Assembly: GCA_002170775.2 (NCBI GenBank)
Contig: NHIP02000009.1
Coordinates: 1 to 35,183 of the forward strand
Source of the DNA: Euryarchaeota archaeon TMED192
GTDB taxonomy: Archaea; Thermoplasmatota; Poseidoniia; Poseidoniales; Thalassarchaeaceae
Direction of reading: 5' to 3'
DNA: 35,183 nt
Below are positions 8,488 to 17,013 of this stretch, one piece after another. The notes under the pieces were generated by a model. The model saw nothing but the letters and a program-made list of their open reading frames with translations. It was not told the origin of the DNA and did no database searches. The stretch's first letter is position 1; each line of letters opens with the position of its first letter. A program made the translations under genes and the position numbers.

Positions 8488-10419
8488 ATGGCGCGTGTCA
8501 GGGGGTGGGGTTTACCGACTACTCGTCGAGAAGGCCCCCCGTACTTCACAAAAAGTCAAATTGTGAAAGTTTTCGATCAGGTGGCAATTCTCCTGGAACT
8601 CGACGGAGCAAATCCATTCAGAGTAAGAGCATATCAGAATGCAAGCAGAGCCCTTGGGCAGATGAATCGTCATTTGGTAGATGTCATCGAATCAAATGCC
8701 TTGACCGACATCAAAGGAATAGGGAAAGGACTCTCATCTCTAATTGTGGATGTTGTTATGACTGGTGAATGGGGGGACCTACAATCCCTCTACGATAGAG
8801 TCCCGCCGGGCTTAGTTGAGATGGTAGGAATCCCGGGATTAGGGCCAAAGAGAGCCAGGACATTGTCCAAAGAACTAGACGTCTCATCAATAGATTCTCT
8901 AAAATCTGCATGCGAGAAAAATCTGGTCGCCTCTTTGCAAGGTTTCGGAGAGAAAAGCCAACAGAGATACCTGGAGGGAATCGAACTTTTTCGAAGAAAT
9001 AAAGGCAGGACTAGATTAGATGTGGGGTTAAGATTCGGACTGGCCCTAGAAAACAGAATTTCCAATATCCCCGGAGTTGAGAAGGCGCAACTCGCGGGAA
9101 GCGCCAGACGCAGGAGGGAGACTATCGGAGACCTAGATGTAGTAGTGGCAACACGTCCTGAGAATCGTTCTTCAGTAATCCAATCGATTCTAAACTTACC
9201 AGGAATTGCAGATATCAAAGGCCATGGCGAGTCAAAGATCAGCCTCATCCTTGAGCAGAGTGTTTTGGATTCTTCATTCCCAACTGGCAGTATCGACGAC
9301 GCCCTCAATGAGGCCATTCTTGATCGCTCTGAAGATGCAACCATAGACGCTCAAGTAAGAATTGTGTCGTCCGAGACATTCCCATTCACATTGGCATACT
9401 TTACCGGCTCAAAAGAGCATAATATACGCATGAGGCAGATTGCAATAGATAACGGGTTAAGACTCAATGAATTCGGACTTATTCCTGAGCAACTCGCTGT
9501 TGGCTTGAAGGGTATAGATGCGGCCACACACACGCTCTCATGTGAAAATGAAGCAGACATATATTCCATGCTCGGGCTTCAATGGGTAACTCCCGAACTC
9601 AGGGAAGATATGGGTGAGATCGAGGCAGCTTCGGTGAATGGTATCCCCGACCTAATAGAATCGGATATGATCAGAGGCGCGCTACATAATCACACAGTTG
9701 CTTCTGACGGCTCTTGCACTCTCGAGGAAATGGCTTCAGCAGCGATGAATCTGGGTTGGGAGTATCTTGGAATCGCAGAACACTCCCCTGCATTGAATAT
9801 CGGAGGTCGAAGTATAGGCGTAGACCCTGTTGAGGTTTCCATTCAGAGTGATCTGATCCGTGCATTAAATGAGAAATGGACGGATGAGAATGAAAAATTC
9901 AGGATGTTCCACGGCACGGAATGCGACATACTCCCCGATGGAAAGTTGGACTACACTCCAGATGTTAGAAATCAATTCCATCACGTGATAGGTTCAGTAC
10001 ACGCCATCGGCTCGTGGAGGTCAAGGGATGAACAGGACAACACTGATGCAGTAATCAAAGCAGTTGAAGATCCAACGTTCACCATACTAGGCCACCCAAC
10101 GGGCCGTATTCTTCAAGCAAGAGACGGATTTCCAATCGATATGATCCAGATCATCGAAAGGATGGGCGAGATTAACTCAAACGGCACGCTCAAGGCAATA
10201 GAAATCAACGCATCGCCATTCCGTCTCGACCTTGATTGGAAGCTTTGTAAGGTAGCTAAAGAGAATGGGGTGCCTATTGTAATCAACCCGGATGCACATA
10301 GTACAGAGGGCCTCTCTGATATCTCATATGGCGTGGACATAGCGCGCAAGGGATGGCTCCGCGCAGAAGACGTCCTCAATACCAGGTCAGGAGATGAATT
10401 GGATGAGATCCTTGGATAA
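8488..10419 (+). CDS. polX: Family X DNA polymerase with PHP domain (PolX)
   Basis: The 643-residue protein has the full PolX order. An 8-kDa-like helix-hairpin-helix region (20-170; KGIGKG, GIPGLGPKRA) is followed by a nucleotidyltransferase palm (about 180-375) and a C-terminal PHP phosphoesterase (395-640). Palm carboxylates Asp215 and Asp217 (GDLDVVV) are clear, and Asp287 (IDAQVRI) is the likely third, followed by the YFTGSKEHN motif. The PHP metal-binding set is intact: H400/H402 (LHNHTVASDG), E431/H432, E478, H505, H536, and D602/H604 (NPDAHS). It should do gap-filling synthesis in base-excision repair with 3'-5' exonuclease or AP-related activity. About 25 extra residues (roughly 258-282) sit between the second palm strand and Asp287. 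An AGGAG element lies 3 nt upstream of the ATG. Confidence 0.95.
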   Translation: MARVRGWGLPTTRREGPPYFTKSQIVKVFDQVAILLELDGANPFRVRAYQNASRALGQMNRHLVDVIESNALTDIKGIGKGLSSLIVDVVMTGEWGDLQSLYDRVPPGLVEMVGIPGLGPKRARTLSKELDVSSIDSLKSACEKNLVASLQGFGEKSQQRYLEGIELFRRNKGRTRLDVGLRFGLALENRISNIPGVEKAQLAGSARRRRETIGDLDVVVATRPENRSSVIQSILNLPGIADIKGHGESKISLILEQSVLDSSFPTGSIDDALNEAILDRSEDATIDAQVRIVSSETFPFTLAYFTGSKEHNIRMRQIAIDNGLRLNEFGLIPEQLAVGLKGIDAATHTLSCENEADIYSMLGLQWVTPELREDMGEIEAASVNGIPDLIESDMIRGALHNHTVASDGSCTLEEMASAAMNLGWEYLGIAEHSPALNIGGRSIGVDPVEVSIQSDLIRALNEKWTDENEKFRMFHGTECDILPDGKLDYTPDVRNQFHHVIGSVHAIGSWRSRDEQDNTDAVIKAVEDPTFTILGHPTGRILQARDGFPIDMIQIIERMGEINSNGTLKAIEINASPFRLDLDWKLCKVAKENGVPIVINPDAHSTEGLSDISYGVDIARKGWLRAEDVLNTRSGDELDEILG

Positions 10420-10458
10420 TAACGAATCCTCTTATCTCACCTCCCCTGCCCCGAAACA

Positions 10459-10659
10459 ATGGGATTCGGCCGAGCACTCGTTTTCGCATCCGTTACGGTG
10501 CTGCCTGCGTTCGTAGCAGGGCTATCATTGTGGATTCTTTTCGGAGGTAGCGAGTCCTGGCAAGATTGGCAGTATCTAACCTGCTATGCAGTTCCCGGAG
10601 CGCTGATTATGTCTGCATTCATAATGGGGTACAGGGGATCTAGTGAGGTAGAGCAATGA
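10459..10659 (+). CDS. Two-helix small membrane protein
   Basis: This 66-residue protein has two hydrophobic helices (about 6-28 and 42-58) joined by a Trp-rich loop (SESWQDWQYLTC). Its stop codon overlaps the start of the endonuclease III gene by 4 bp (ATGA), a strong sign that it is translated and coupled to nth. A TATA-like CTTATCTC at 10431-10438 lies about 25 nt upstream of the ATG, which suits a leaderless start. No family recognised; function unknown. Confidence 0.7.
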   Translation: MGFGRALVFASVTVLPAFVAGLSLWILFGGSESWQDWQYLTCYAVPGALIMSAFIMGYRGSSEVEQ

Positions 10660-11303
10660 GGCGAATAGAGAAGGCCCAACGAATCAGTGTAATTCTCGAA
10701 AACTTGTACCCGAATACCCCTATACCACTCGACCACCAAGACCCATACACGCTACTAGTGGCAGTCATGCTTTCCGCACAGACAACTGATAAGAAAGTGA
10801 ACGAGGTAACCCCCGGGCTTTTCGCACTCGCATCAAAACCCGCCGCAATGGCCTCTCTGGATGTAGAGGATATACGATCTGCAATTCGGCAAGTAGGATT
10901 GGCGCCAACCAAGGCAAAAAACCTCAAGAAAATGGCTGAGATTATCGTCGATAGAGGTGGTGAAATTGAGCCGAATTGGGACTATCTAGAGACCCTTCCG
11001 GGTGTCGGCCATAAAACAGCAAGCGTCGTCATGGCCCAAGCCTTTGGGGTACCCGCATTCCCTGTTGACACCCACATACACCGCTTGGCTGCTAGATGGG
11101 GCCTGTCCAGAGGTACTACGGTCGAACGAACCGAATATGATCTGAAAGCCATTTTTCCGGAGTCCACATGGAATAAAAGGCACTTGCAAATAATCTTCTT
11201 CGGCAGAGATCACTGCCAGGCACGAAGGCACGACCTCTCGGATTGCATGATTTGTGGCTGGGCCGCTACAAAAAAGAGAATTAGGGAAGAAATGAGGCGT
11301 TAA
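10656..11303 (+). CDS. nth: Endonuclease III (DNA glycosylase/AP lyase) with atypical Fe-S region
   Basis: The 215-residue HhH-GPD protein removes oxidised pyrimidines and cleaves abasic sites. It has LSAQTTD near residue 40, the helix-hairpin-helix LPGVGHKTASVV with catalytic Lys (about residue 120) and VDTHIHR with catalytic Asp (about 138). Canonical enzymes ligate a [4Fe-4S] cluster with C-x6-C-x2-C-x5-C. Here Cys187 and Cys197 match positions one and three, but positions 194 and 203 are Leu and Ala, and an extra Cys200 is present. Cluster binding is therefore doubtful or uses different ligands. GAGGT lies 6 nt before the ATG, which overlaps the upstream gene. Confidence 0.93.
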   Translation: MRRIEKAQRISVILENLYPNTPIPLDHQDPYTLLVAVMLSAQTTDKKVNEVTPGLFALASKPAAMASLDVEDIRSAIRQVGLAPTKAKNLKKMAEIIVDRGGEIEPNWDYLETLPGVGHKTASVVMAQAFGVPAFPVDTHIHRLAARWGLSRGTTVERTEYDLKAIFPESTWNKRHLQIIFFGRDHCQARRHDLSDCMICGWAATKKRIREEMRR

Positions 11304-11304
11304 T

Positions 11305-11595
11305 CTAAGATCTGAATAACACCATTAATCCCAGAATTGAGGCTGTCGCCCCCGAAGCAAGGATGAACGGCCTGTAATCTTCTAATTTCTCCATGTTGTC
11401 CCTTGCGTCATCGCATCTGCCTTCATCCCAATCGGTAATTTGGGCTATCGTTCCAACAGTCGTATCGCAGTTTTCTTCAATTCCCTCCTCGTAGAGGCCG
11501 ATTGCGTAACCACTCCCCGCCCAAGCAAGAAGTAATATCCCACCCAATAAGATTAGGATGACTGAGAACACCTTGGATAGTTTGCCCATGTCCAT
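11305..11595 (-). CDS. Small two-helix membrane protein with cysteine-containing loop
   Basis: The 96-residue protein has an N-terminal helix (about 8-30, VFSVILILLGGILLLAWAG) and a C-terminal helix (about 75-93). They flank an acidic loop with two cysteines (NCDTTVG and RCDDARD), which could form a disulfide outside the cell. A second in-frame ATG two codons downstream is an equally possible start. It converges with nth (1-nt gap) and lies 18 nt downstream of the SPOUT methylase gene, probably the end of that operon. No family recognised. Confidence 0.65.
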   Translation of the reverse strand: MDMGKLSKVFSVILILLGGILLLAWAGSGYAIGLYEEGIEENCDTTVGTIAQITDWDEGRCDDARDNMEKLEDYRPFILASGATASILGLMVLFRS

Positions 11596-11613
11596 CCCCC
11601 CAGTACCAATGAT

Positions 11614-12348
11614 TCAAACGTTCTTGCGACTTTGTCGTAAAGCCTCGGCTGCTACGACTGCTAGCGGGGCTTGAAGATTGTATGATGGTACGAAACCCTG
11701 CATTGGAATTTTCACTATGGAATCACACTCCTGGAGCAGGTCCGCTGAGATGCCATGTCGTTCCCCTCCTATCACAAGCATACATCGCCCCGTCAAATCG
11801 ACATCCCAAGGTTCCACATCTCCAGAATCTTCAATCCCAATTATGCGATAATTGTGAGCTCTGGCCAAATCTGATGCTTCACGCCAACCCATCCATTTCA
11901 CGGGGATGAACCGGTCTGCTTTCATCGACGCTCTAGAAGATGCCTTCCGCCCCTCGGAATTAAGATCAGCATCTACAAACACAGCAGAGCCTCCACTTAC
12001 TTCGATTGTTCTGATTGCAAATCCGATATTAACGGGATACTGAGCCCCCGAAAGTAACCAAATTAATCCTCCAGATGCCATTATCTCGCTAACCTCTGCA
12101 GAAGGATCCCTGTGGAGCAGACCAAGCGCTTTCGGGGGTTCTGAGGTAAATGGCATATTGGCCATCCTCCTAAGATCATTCTTTGAGCCCTCGATGACCT
12201 TCAATTTACGTATTGAGGCTTCTACGAGTAGCCTGTCCAGCGCCTCCGATTGAGCTTCTCTTAGAACAAGTATACGAGTCACTGGCCGTCCTTCATAAAT
12301 TGCTTCTAAAATAGCGTCTATCCCTGAAACCTTCAGACTATACGCCAT
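11614..12348 (-). CDS. SPOUT (TrmH/SpoU) family RNA 2'-O-ribose methyltransferase
   Basis: The 244-residue protein has an N-terminal substrate-binding domain (about 1-80, the eL30-like fold used by RlmB/TrmH) and a C-terminal knotted SPOUT domain. Motif 1 is NIGFAIRTIEVSG with the Asn/Arg pair (about 107-119). Motif 2 is LVIGGERHGIS, and motif 3 is IPMQGFVPSYNLQAPLAVVA (about 213-232), which forms the SAM pocket. It should methylate a ribose 2'-OH in rRNA or tRNA; the target cannot be read. Its start overlaps the SOUL gene by 11 bp on the same strand, so the two are likely co-transcribed and coupled. Confidence 0.92.
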   Translation of the reverse strand: MAYSLKVSGIDAILEAIYEGRPVTRILVLREAQSEALDRLLVEASIRKLKVIEGSKNDLRRMANMPFTSEPPKALGLLHRDPSAEVSEIMASGGLIWLLSGAQYPVNIGFAIRTIEVSGGSAVFVDADLNSEGRKASSRASMKADRFIPVKWMGWREASDLARAHNYRIIGIEDSGDVEPWDVDLTGRCMLVIGGERHGISADLLQECDSIVKIPMQGFVPSYNLQAPLAVVAAEALRQSRKNV

Positions 12349-12886
12349 TTTCGTCGCCCCCGTCCCATTCTATCGGTTGAATTATCTCATTTCTGCGCAT
12401 AAAGGGAAGGGTCGATGTCGGGTTGTCATAAACTGCCAATCTAGCTTGGGAATAGGCAACAAGTCGATTATTTTCAATCATTGAGAGTAATTTCTTCATC
12501 ATCCTCAAGCTTTTTCTGCGGTGAGAAAGACCTGAGAACTTCAGAACAGCCACAACTTCCCCTTTCACATGAAGTAATTCAACCCCCGAGTCAGCAGGTT
12601 TTGGGAGATCCCCCATCCCATGCTCTGAAGGCATGGTGAATGCCATAACGTAGGAATCGTCAGATTCCCACATTTGTACTGGTGCAGTCATTGCGATATT
12701 CCGAGATTGATCATTGCCTCCGAATATGTATGACGCAATACGCCTAAAGGCTCCAGTCGAATTGCGGTAATTCATTCCATTGGTGACCACTCTTGCTTGA
12801 ATCGTATCGAGATATCTCCTTACTTCAAAACCATCGTAAATCTTGATTATTTCGAATTCAGGCTCCTCAAGATTTTCGGACACCAT
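12338..12886 (-). CDS. SOUL family heme-binding-like protein
   Basis: The 182-residue protein matches the SOUL/HBP family. It has the N-terminal FEIIKIYDGFEVRRY signature (residues 11-25), the central IAMTAPVQM motif (about 64-72), a hydrophobic beta core and the C-terminal P-F-R/M-R-N-E-I motif (PFMRRNEIIQP). SOUL proteins bind haem or porphyrins loosely, and their prokaryotic role is unsettled. The stop overlaps the methylase start, and nadE lies 22 nt upstream on the same strand, so these three form a probable operon nadE-SOUL-methylase. Confidence 0.9.
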   Translation of the reverse strand: MVSENLEEPEFEIIKIYDGFEVRRYLDTIQARVVTNGMNYRNSTGAFRRIASYIFGGNDQSRNIAMTAPVQMWESDDSYVMAFTMPSEHGMGDLPKPADSGVELLHVKGEVVAVLKFSGLSHRRKSLRMMKKLLSMIENNRLVAYSQARLAVYDNPTSTLPFMRRNEIIQPIEWDGGDENGV

Positions 12887-12908
12887 AAAGCAACTCCGGC
12901 CATCCAGA

Positions 12909-13694
12909 TTAAGAATTCTTGATATAAATCGGAATCGGATTCATCTTGTGGGAGTTAGATTCATGCAGTTTCTGATAAATCAATAATACTTCTTTTTGAC
13001 GAATAGAAAAATCTTCTCGCTGAGTCCGATCAACTTGTGCCATCGCCCATTCAAGTTCCTCATAGGTTGCGCCGATTTGGTCTTCATCCGTCCTGCCGTC
13101 CGCCCACAATCCATCGTTTGGAACCGAATTTTGTATATCTTCAATTATGCCCATTTCCTTGGCAAGGGAGTAAACTTCTGATTTCAGCAAATCTGCAATA
13201 GGTGAAATATCGACGCCCCCATCTCCATATTTTGTGAAGAATCCCACTCCGAAATCTTCCACTTTGTTCCCTGTTCCAACCACCATGCCCTTTCTGGAAC
13301 CAGCTATGGCGTAAAGTGTGGTCATCCGTAATCTTGCCCTTGTGTTCGCCAATGATATCTCTGATATCTCAAGACCATCAAGAGCCCCTCCAACATATGA
13401 GTCATAGGATTCGGTTAAATCAACTAGGTGATTGCTCACATTAGCCCACCTTGATTCCAGCCAATCTATGTGGCGCTTCGCCAAGTCGTATTGGGACGAG
13501 TCTTGATGTATTGGCATATTGACTGCAATTGTTTCTAATCCACTTTTTGCACACAGTGTCGAAGTGACAGCGGAGTCGATGCCACCTGAAACGCCCACAA
13601 CTAAAGCAGATATCCCATTCTCATCAGCGTATTTCTTGATCCACTTCGAGATATCTCCGCAGAGCTTCCCCCAATCTTCCACGTACCACCACAA
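12909..13694 (-). CDS. nadE: NH3-dependent NAD+ synthetase
   Basis: The 261-residue protein is a stand-alone ATP-pyrophosphatase domain without a glutaminase, so it should use ammonia. It converts deamido-NAD to NAD via an adenylate. The P-loop SGGIDSA is at 36-42. The NTRARLRMTTLYAIA helix, the VGTGNKVEDFGVGFFTKYGDGG segment that binds deamido-NAD, and DISPIADLLKSEVY are all intact. The frame starts with TTG at 13694; a GTG at 13682 is a possible alternative, and there is no ATG upstream of the P-loop in a sensible place. It is divergent from ileS across about 100 bp. Confidence 0.95.
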   Translation of the reverse strand: MWWYVEDWGKLCGDISKWIKKYADENGISALVVGVSGGIDSAVTSTLCAKSGLETIAVNMPIHQDSSQYDLAKRHIDWLESRWANVSNHLVDLTESYDSYVGGALDGLEISEISLANTRARLRMTTLYAIAGSRKGMVVGTGNKVEDFGVGFFTKYGDGGVDISPIADLLKSEVYSLAKEMGIIEDIQNSVPNDGLWADGRTDEDQIGATYEELEWAMAQVDRTQREDFSIRQKEVLLIYQKLHESNSHKMNPIPIYIKNS

Positions 13695-13793
13695 TAGATG
13701 GCCGCTAATGGACTATTGCACGCGTCCTAGGCATAAGTTAGTGCCCATCTTTTCGGGGGACATTGAAATCAATAGCCCGGGTCGAGAGGCCCG

Positions 13794-16700
13794 ATGGAGT
13801 CTAAGCAGGGAGGCCGCCTTGACCCGGTAGCACTGGAAAATGACCTCATCCGCCTATGGAATGATGAGGATACATTCCAGTCGTCCATAGAAAACAGAAA
13901 AACCTCTGGAAAGCCATTCATATTTCTCGAAGGCCCTCCCACAGCAAATGGCAAACCCGGAATTCACCATGTCCTCTCTCGGCTGTACAAAGACATGGTC
14001 TGCAGGTGGAAGACGATGGAGGGGCGAGTAGTCGAGAGAAAAGCAGGATGGGACACACACGGCCTGCCCGTCGAAATTGAAGTTCAGAAACGATTGGACT
14101 TGATGTCCAATGAGGCAATCGAAGCATACGGGATGGAGGCGTTCAATGAAGCATGTAAGGAGAGCGTCTGGACCTATGAGCAGGCATGGCGAGAAATGAC
14201 TGAGCGAATGGGTTTCTGGGTCGACATGGACGACCCATACGTGACCCTGCACGACGATTACATCGAATCAGCGTGGTGGTCACTGAAGCAGATGCACGAC
14301 AAAGGTCTATTGTTCAGAGGCCACAAAGTATTGCCATACTGCCCTCAGACAGGCACTTCATACTCTAGTCATGAGGTGGCTCTTGGATACAAGGAAGTCT
14401 CAGAACCTGCTGTCTTCGTCAAGTTCCAACTTGTTGACGATGAGGCGTCCATACTAGCTTGGACTACCACGCCGTGGACATTGCCTGGAAATGTCGGCCT
14501 AGCCGTCGGCTCGGACGTGGATTACGTACGAGTTAGAATCACAGAAAGCCCGTCTGGCGCATGGGATGGAAGAGGTGGTGCAGAAGTAGGCGAAGAGATG
14601 ATCTTGGCAAAGGAATTGATGGGCCATGTGCTTAGACACAAGGTGGAAGTCATATCCGAGTTCAAAGGCTCTGATCTTGAAGGGAGGAAATACGCCTCCC
14701 CCTTCCCAGGTGCTATCAACGGGAACAACCATCCAGCTGCTTGGACAGTGGTGGCTGCAGACTTCGTAACAACAACGGATGGAACCGGAATAGTGCATAC
14801 TGCGGTTATGTACGGGGAAGATGATTACAATCTCGGAATGAAGGTCGGATTTCCTGCACAGCATACTGTGGACATGAATGGTCGATTCTTTGAAGGAACT
14901 CATCCGGAACTCGACGGAAGATATGTCAAAGAATGTGATGACTCTATTATTGACCTTCTACAATCATCTGGCAAGCTCTACAGGGAACACCAATATTTGC
15001 ATGATTATCCTCATTGTTGGAGGACTGACCATCCGCTGTTGTACTATGCAATGGATAGCTGGTTCGTCCGTATGACTGCTGTTAGGGACTCAATAATGCA
15101 GCATAACGATTCCGTTGAGTGGGCTCCTCCTTCGACAGGAACAGGCAGAATGGGGGAATGGCTCTCCAATTTGAAAGACTGGGCAATAAGCAGGGAAAGG
15201 TATTGGGGAACCCCAATACCTGTTTGGATATGCAGTGAGTGCGGTCACGAGCATTGTGTCGGTAGCCGTAGCGAAATGGAAGCTATGCTGTCTGACGAAT
15301 CTAATATGCCTAAAGAGCTGCATAGGCCATATGTGGACAATGTCAAGCTTATTTGCCCCTCCGAGGGATGCTCTGGAAAGATGAACCGTGAGCCCTACGT
15401 CATGGATTGCTGGTTCGACTCCGGATGTGCTTCATTTGCTCAGTGGCATTACCCATTTGAGAATCAGGAAATCTTCGAATCGTCATTTCCAGTGGATTAC
15501 ATTTGTGAGGCAGTAGATCAGACTCGTGGGTGGTTCTATTCGCTATTGGCCGTTGGAACAACAGTATTCGATAAACCGACTTACAGGAGTTGCCTTTCTC
15601 TCGGACATATACTCGATAAGCATGGAAAGAAGATGAGTAAATCAAGAGGGAATGTAGTTGACCCCTGGGACCACTTCAACTTGGAGGGCGCAGATGCGAT
15701 TAGGTGGTATATGACCACTCAAAGCTCTCCTTGGCAGCCTACAAACTTCGACCCCAACGGAGTAAGGGAGTCCTATGCGCGGATGTTCCTGACTCTGTGG
15801 AACGTTTACAGATTCCATGCCGATTATGCTGCATTGGACTCATTCGACCGAGTCAGCGAAGATGATGCCCCGAATATGAGTGATAGGCCGTCAATCGATC
15901 GATGGATCCTTTCTCAAGTTAGCAACATGGCTGACAAGGTAGACTCTTTCTTCAGGGCATGGGATTTCCATAAAGCTGGGAGGGAAATCGAACGCTTCGT
16001 TGTTGATGATCTATCGAATTGGTATGTCAGGAGATCAAGAAGAAGACTCTGGGACGAAGCCGAGAGCGCTGATAAGGCGGCATGCCACCACACATTGCGA
16101 GAAGTGCTGTTGGTTACTTGTAGGATAATGGCCCCAATAGCACCATTCATGCCAGATAGGATACACAGGGACTTGACTGGCGCGTCAGTCCACCTTGCAG
16201 ATTGGCCCTGTGGTTCCGAGGCCATGGATAGCACATTGCCGCCTCGAGATACAAAACTAGAGTCTCGCATGGACCTCGCCAGAAACCTGGCGGAGACTGG
16301 TCGTAGAATAAGGGTCGAATCATCTCGCAGACAGAGGCTGCCATGCAAGAAAGGTTGGATCGTGGGCGATGCGAACCTAGGGGATTTGAAAGACATACTT
16401 TCAGAAGAACTCAATGTCGAATCTTTAGAGCATGAAGATGATCTAGAACGATTCCAAAAGATGGAACTCAAGCCCAATAGGAAAAGCCTAGGCAGGAAAT
16501 GCACTTCCGACTTACCTGCTGTTCTGAATGAATTCTCGGAAATCGATCCAGATTCATTCTTGCTAGAAATACAAGCGGGAATAGCATATCTAGCGGGATA
16601 TCAGATAGAGATGGAGGACGTGGAAGTCAGAAGAGTGGAGAAAGAGGGCTTTGCGGCGATGACCGTGGAGAGCGGAGGCAAAGATGTAACTCTCGTTCTA

Positions 16701-16988
16701 GACCTTTCTCTGGACGAGGCATTACTATCCAAAGGGCTTGCGAGAGACATAATTCGTCGAGTTCAGGCCAAGAGAAAAGAACTCAATCTAAGGATCGAAG
16801 CATCCATATCTCTCGAATTATCGCTTTCCGCGGGATCCCCCGAATTAGCAGAGGACGATTGGAATCACATACTCTCCGAAACAAGGTCGATATCAGGACG
16901 CAGGTCTGATGACCAATCTCCAATGGAGTCGTCCTTCGAGCTGGATGGATCAATGATCGGATTCACAGTATCTCCATCCGAGGATTGA
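13794..16988 (+). CDS. ileS: Isoleucyl-tRNA synthetase
   Basis: The 1064-residue class I synthetase charges tRNA-Ile. The ATP-site HIGH motif is the variant PGIHHV (residues 55-60), seen in some eukaryal-type IleRS. KMSKSRGN lies at about 613-620. A large CP1 editing domain (about 190-400; WTTTPWTLPGN) and the conserved RYWGTPIPVW are present. The CSECGH...C zinc-type region (about 480-535) and CWFDSG follow. The C-terminal anticodon-binding helical domain extends past residue 700, with a long tail typical of the eukaryal/archaeal form. GAGG lies 4 nt upstream of the ATG. The CoA-transferase gene follows 25 nt downstream on the same strand. Confidence 0.97.
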   Translation: MESKQGGRLDPVALENDLIRLWNDEDTFQSSIENRKTSGKPFIFLEGPPTANGKPGIHHVLSRLYKDMVCRWKTMEGRVVERKAGWDTHGLPVEIEVQKRLDLMSNEAIEAYGMEAFNEACKESVWTYEQAWREMTERMGFWVDMDDPYVTLHDDYIESAWWSLKQMHDKGLLFRGHKVLPYCPQTGTSYSSHEVALGYKEVSEPAVFVKFQLVDDEASILAWTTTPWTLPGNVGLAVGSDVDYVRVRITESPSGAWDGRGGAEVGEEMILAKELMGHVLRHKVEVISEFKGSDLEGRKYASPFPGAINGNNHPAAWTVVAADFVTTTDGTGIVHTAVMYGEDDYNLGMKVGFPAQHTVDMNGRFFEGTHPELDGRYVKECDDSIIDLLQSSGKLYREHQYLHDYPHCWRTDHPLLYYAMDSWFVRMTAVRDSIMQHNDSVEWAPPSTGTGRMGEWLSNLKDWAISRERYWGTPIPVWICSECGHEHCVGSRSEMEAMLSDESNMPKELHRPYVDNVKLICPSEGCSGKMNREPYVMDCWFDSGCASFAQWHYPFENQEIFESSFPVDYICEAVDQTRGWFYSLLAVGTTVFDKPTYRSCLSLGHILDKHGKKMSKSRGNVVDPWDHFNLEGADAIRWYMTTQSSPWQPTNFDPNGVRESYARMFLTLWNVYRFHADYAALDSFDRVSEDDAPNMSDRPSIDRWILSQVSNMADKVDSFFRAWDFHKAGREIERFVVDDLSNWYVRRSRRRLWDEAESADKAACHHTLREVLLVTCRIMAPIAPFMPDRIHRDLTGASVHLADWPCGSEAMDSTLPPRDTKLESRMDLARNLAETGRRIRVESSRRQRLPCKKGWIVGDANLGDLKDILSEELNVESLEHEDDLERFQKMELKPNRKSLGRKCTSDLPAVLNEFSEIDPDSFLLEIQAGIAYLAGYQIEMEDVEVRRVEKEGFAAMTVESGGKDVTLVLDLSLDEALLSKGLARDIIRRVQAKRKELNLRIEASISLELSLSAGSPELAEDDWNHILSETRSISGRRSDDQSPMESSFELDGSMIGFTVSPSED
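15198..15221. repeat. Near-perfect palindrome inside ileS
   Basis: Two 11-bp arms (AGGTATTGGGG and CCCCAATACCT) are exact reverse complements separated by AA. They encode the conserved RYWGTPIP stretch of IleRS. The amino-acid motif constrains much of the sequence, but perfect pairing also depends on synonymous choices. Confidence 0.6.
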
Positions 16989-17013
16989 ATCGCCCCCGCC
17001 CCTCCCCCTCAAT

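Noticed and set aside
15914-16504. 196-codon frame on the minus strand
   Set aside because: It lies entirely inside and opposite to ileS, with no recognisable motif.
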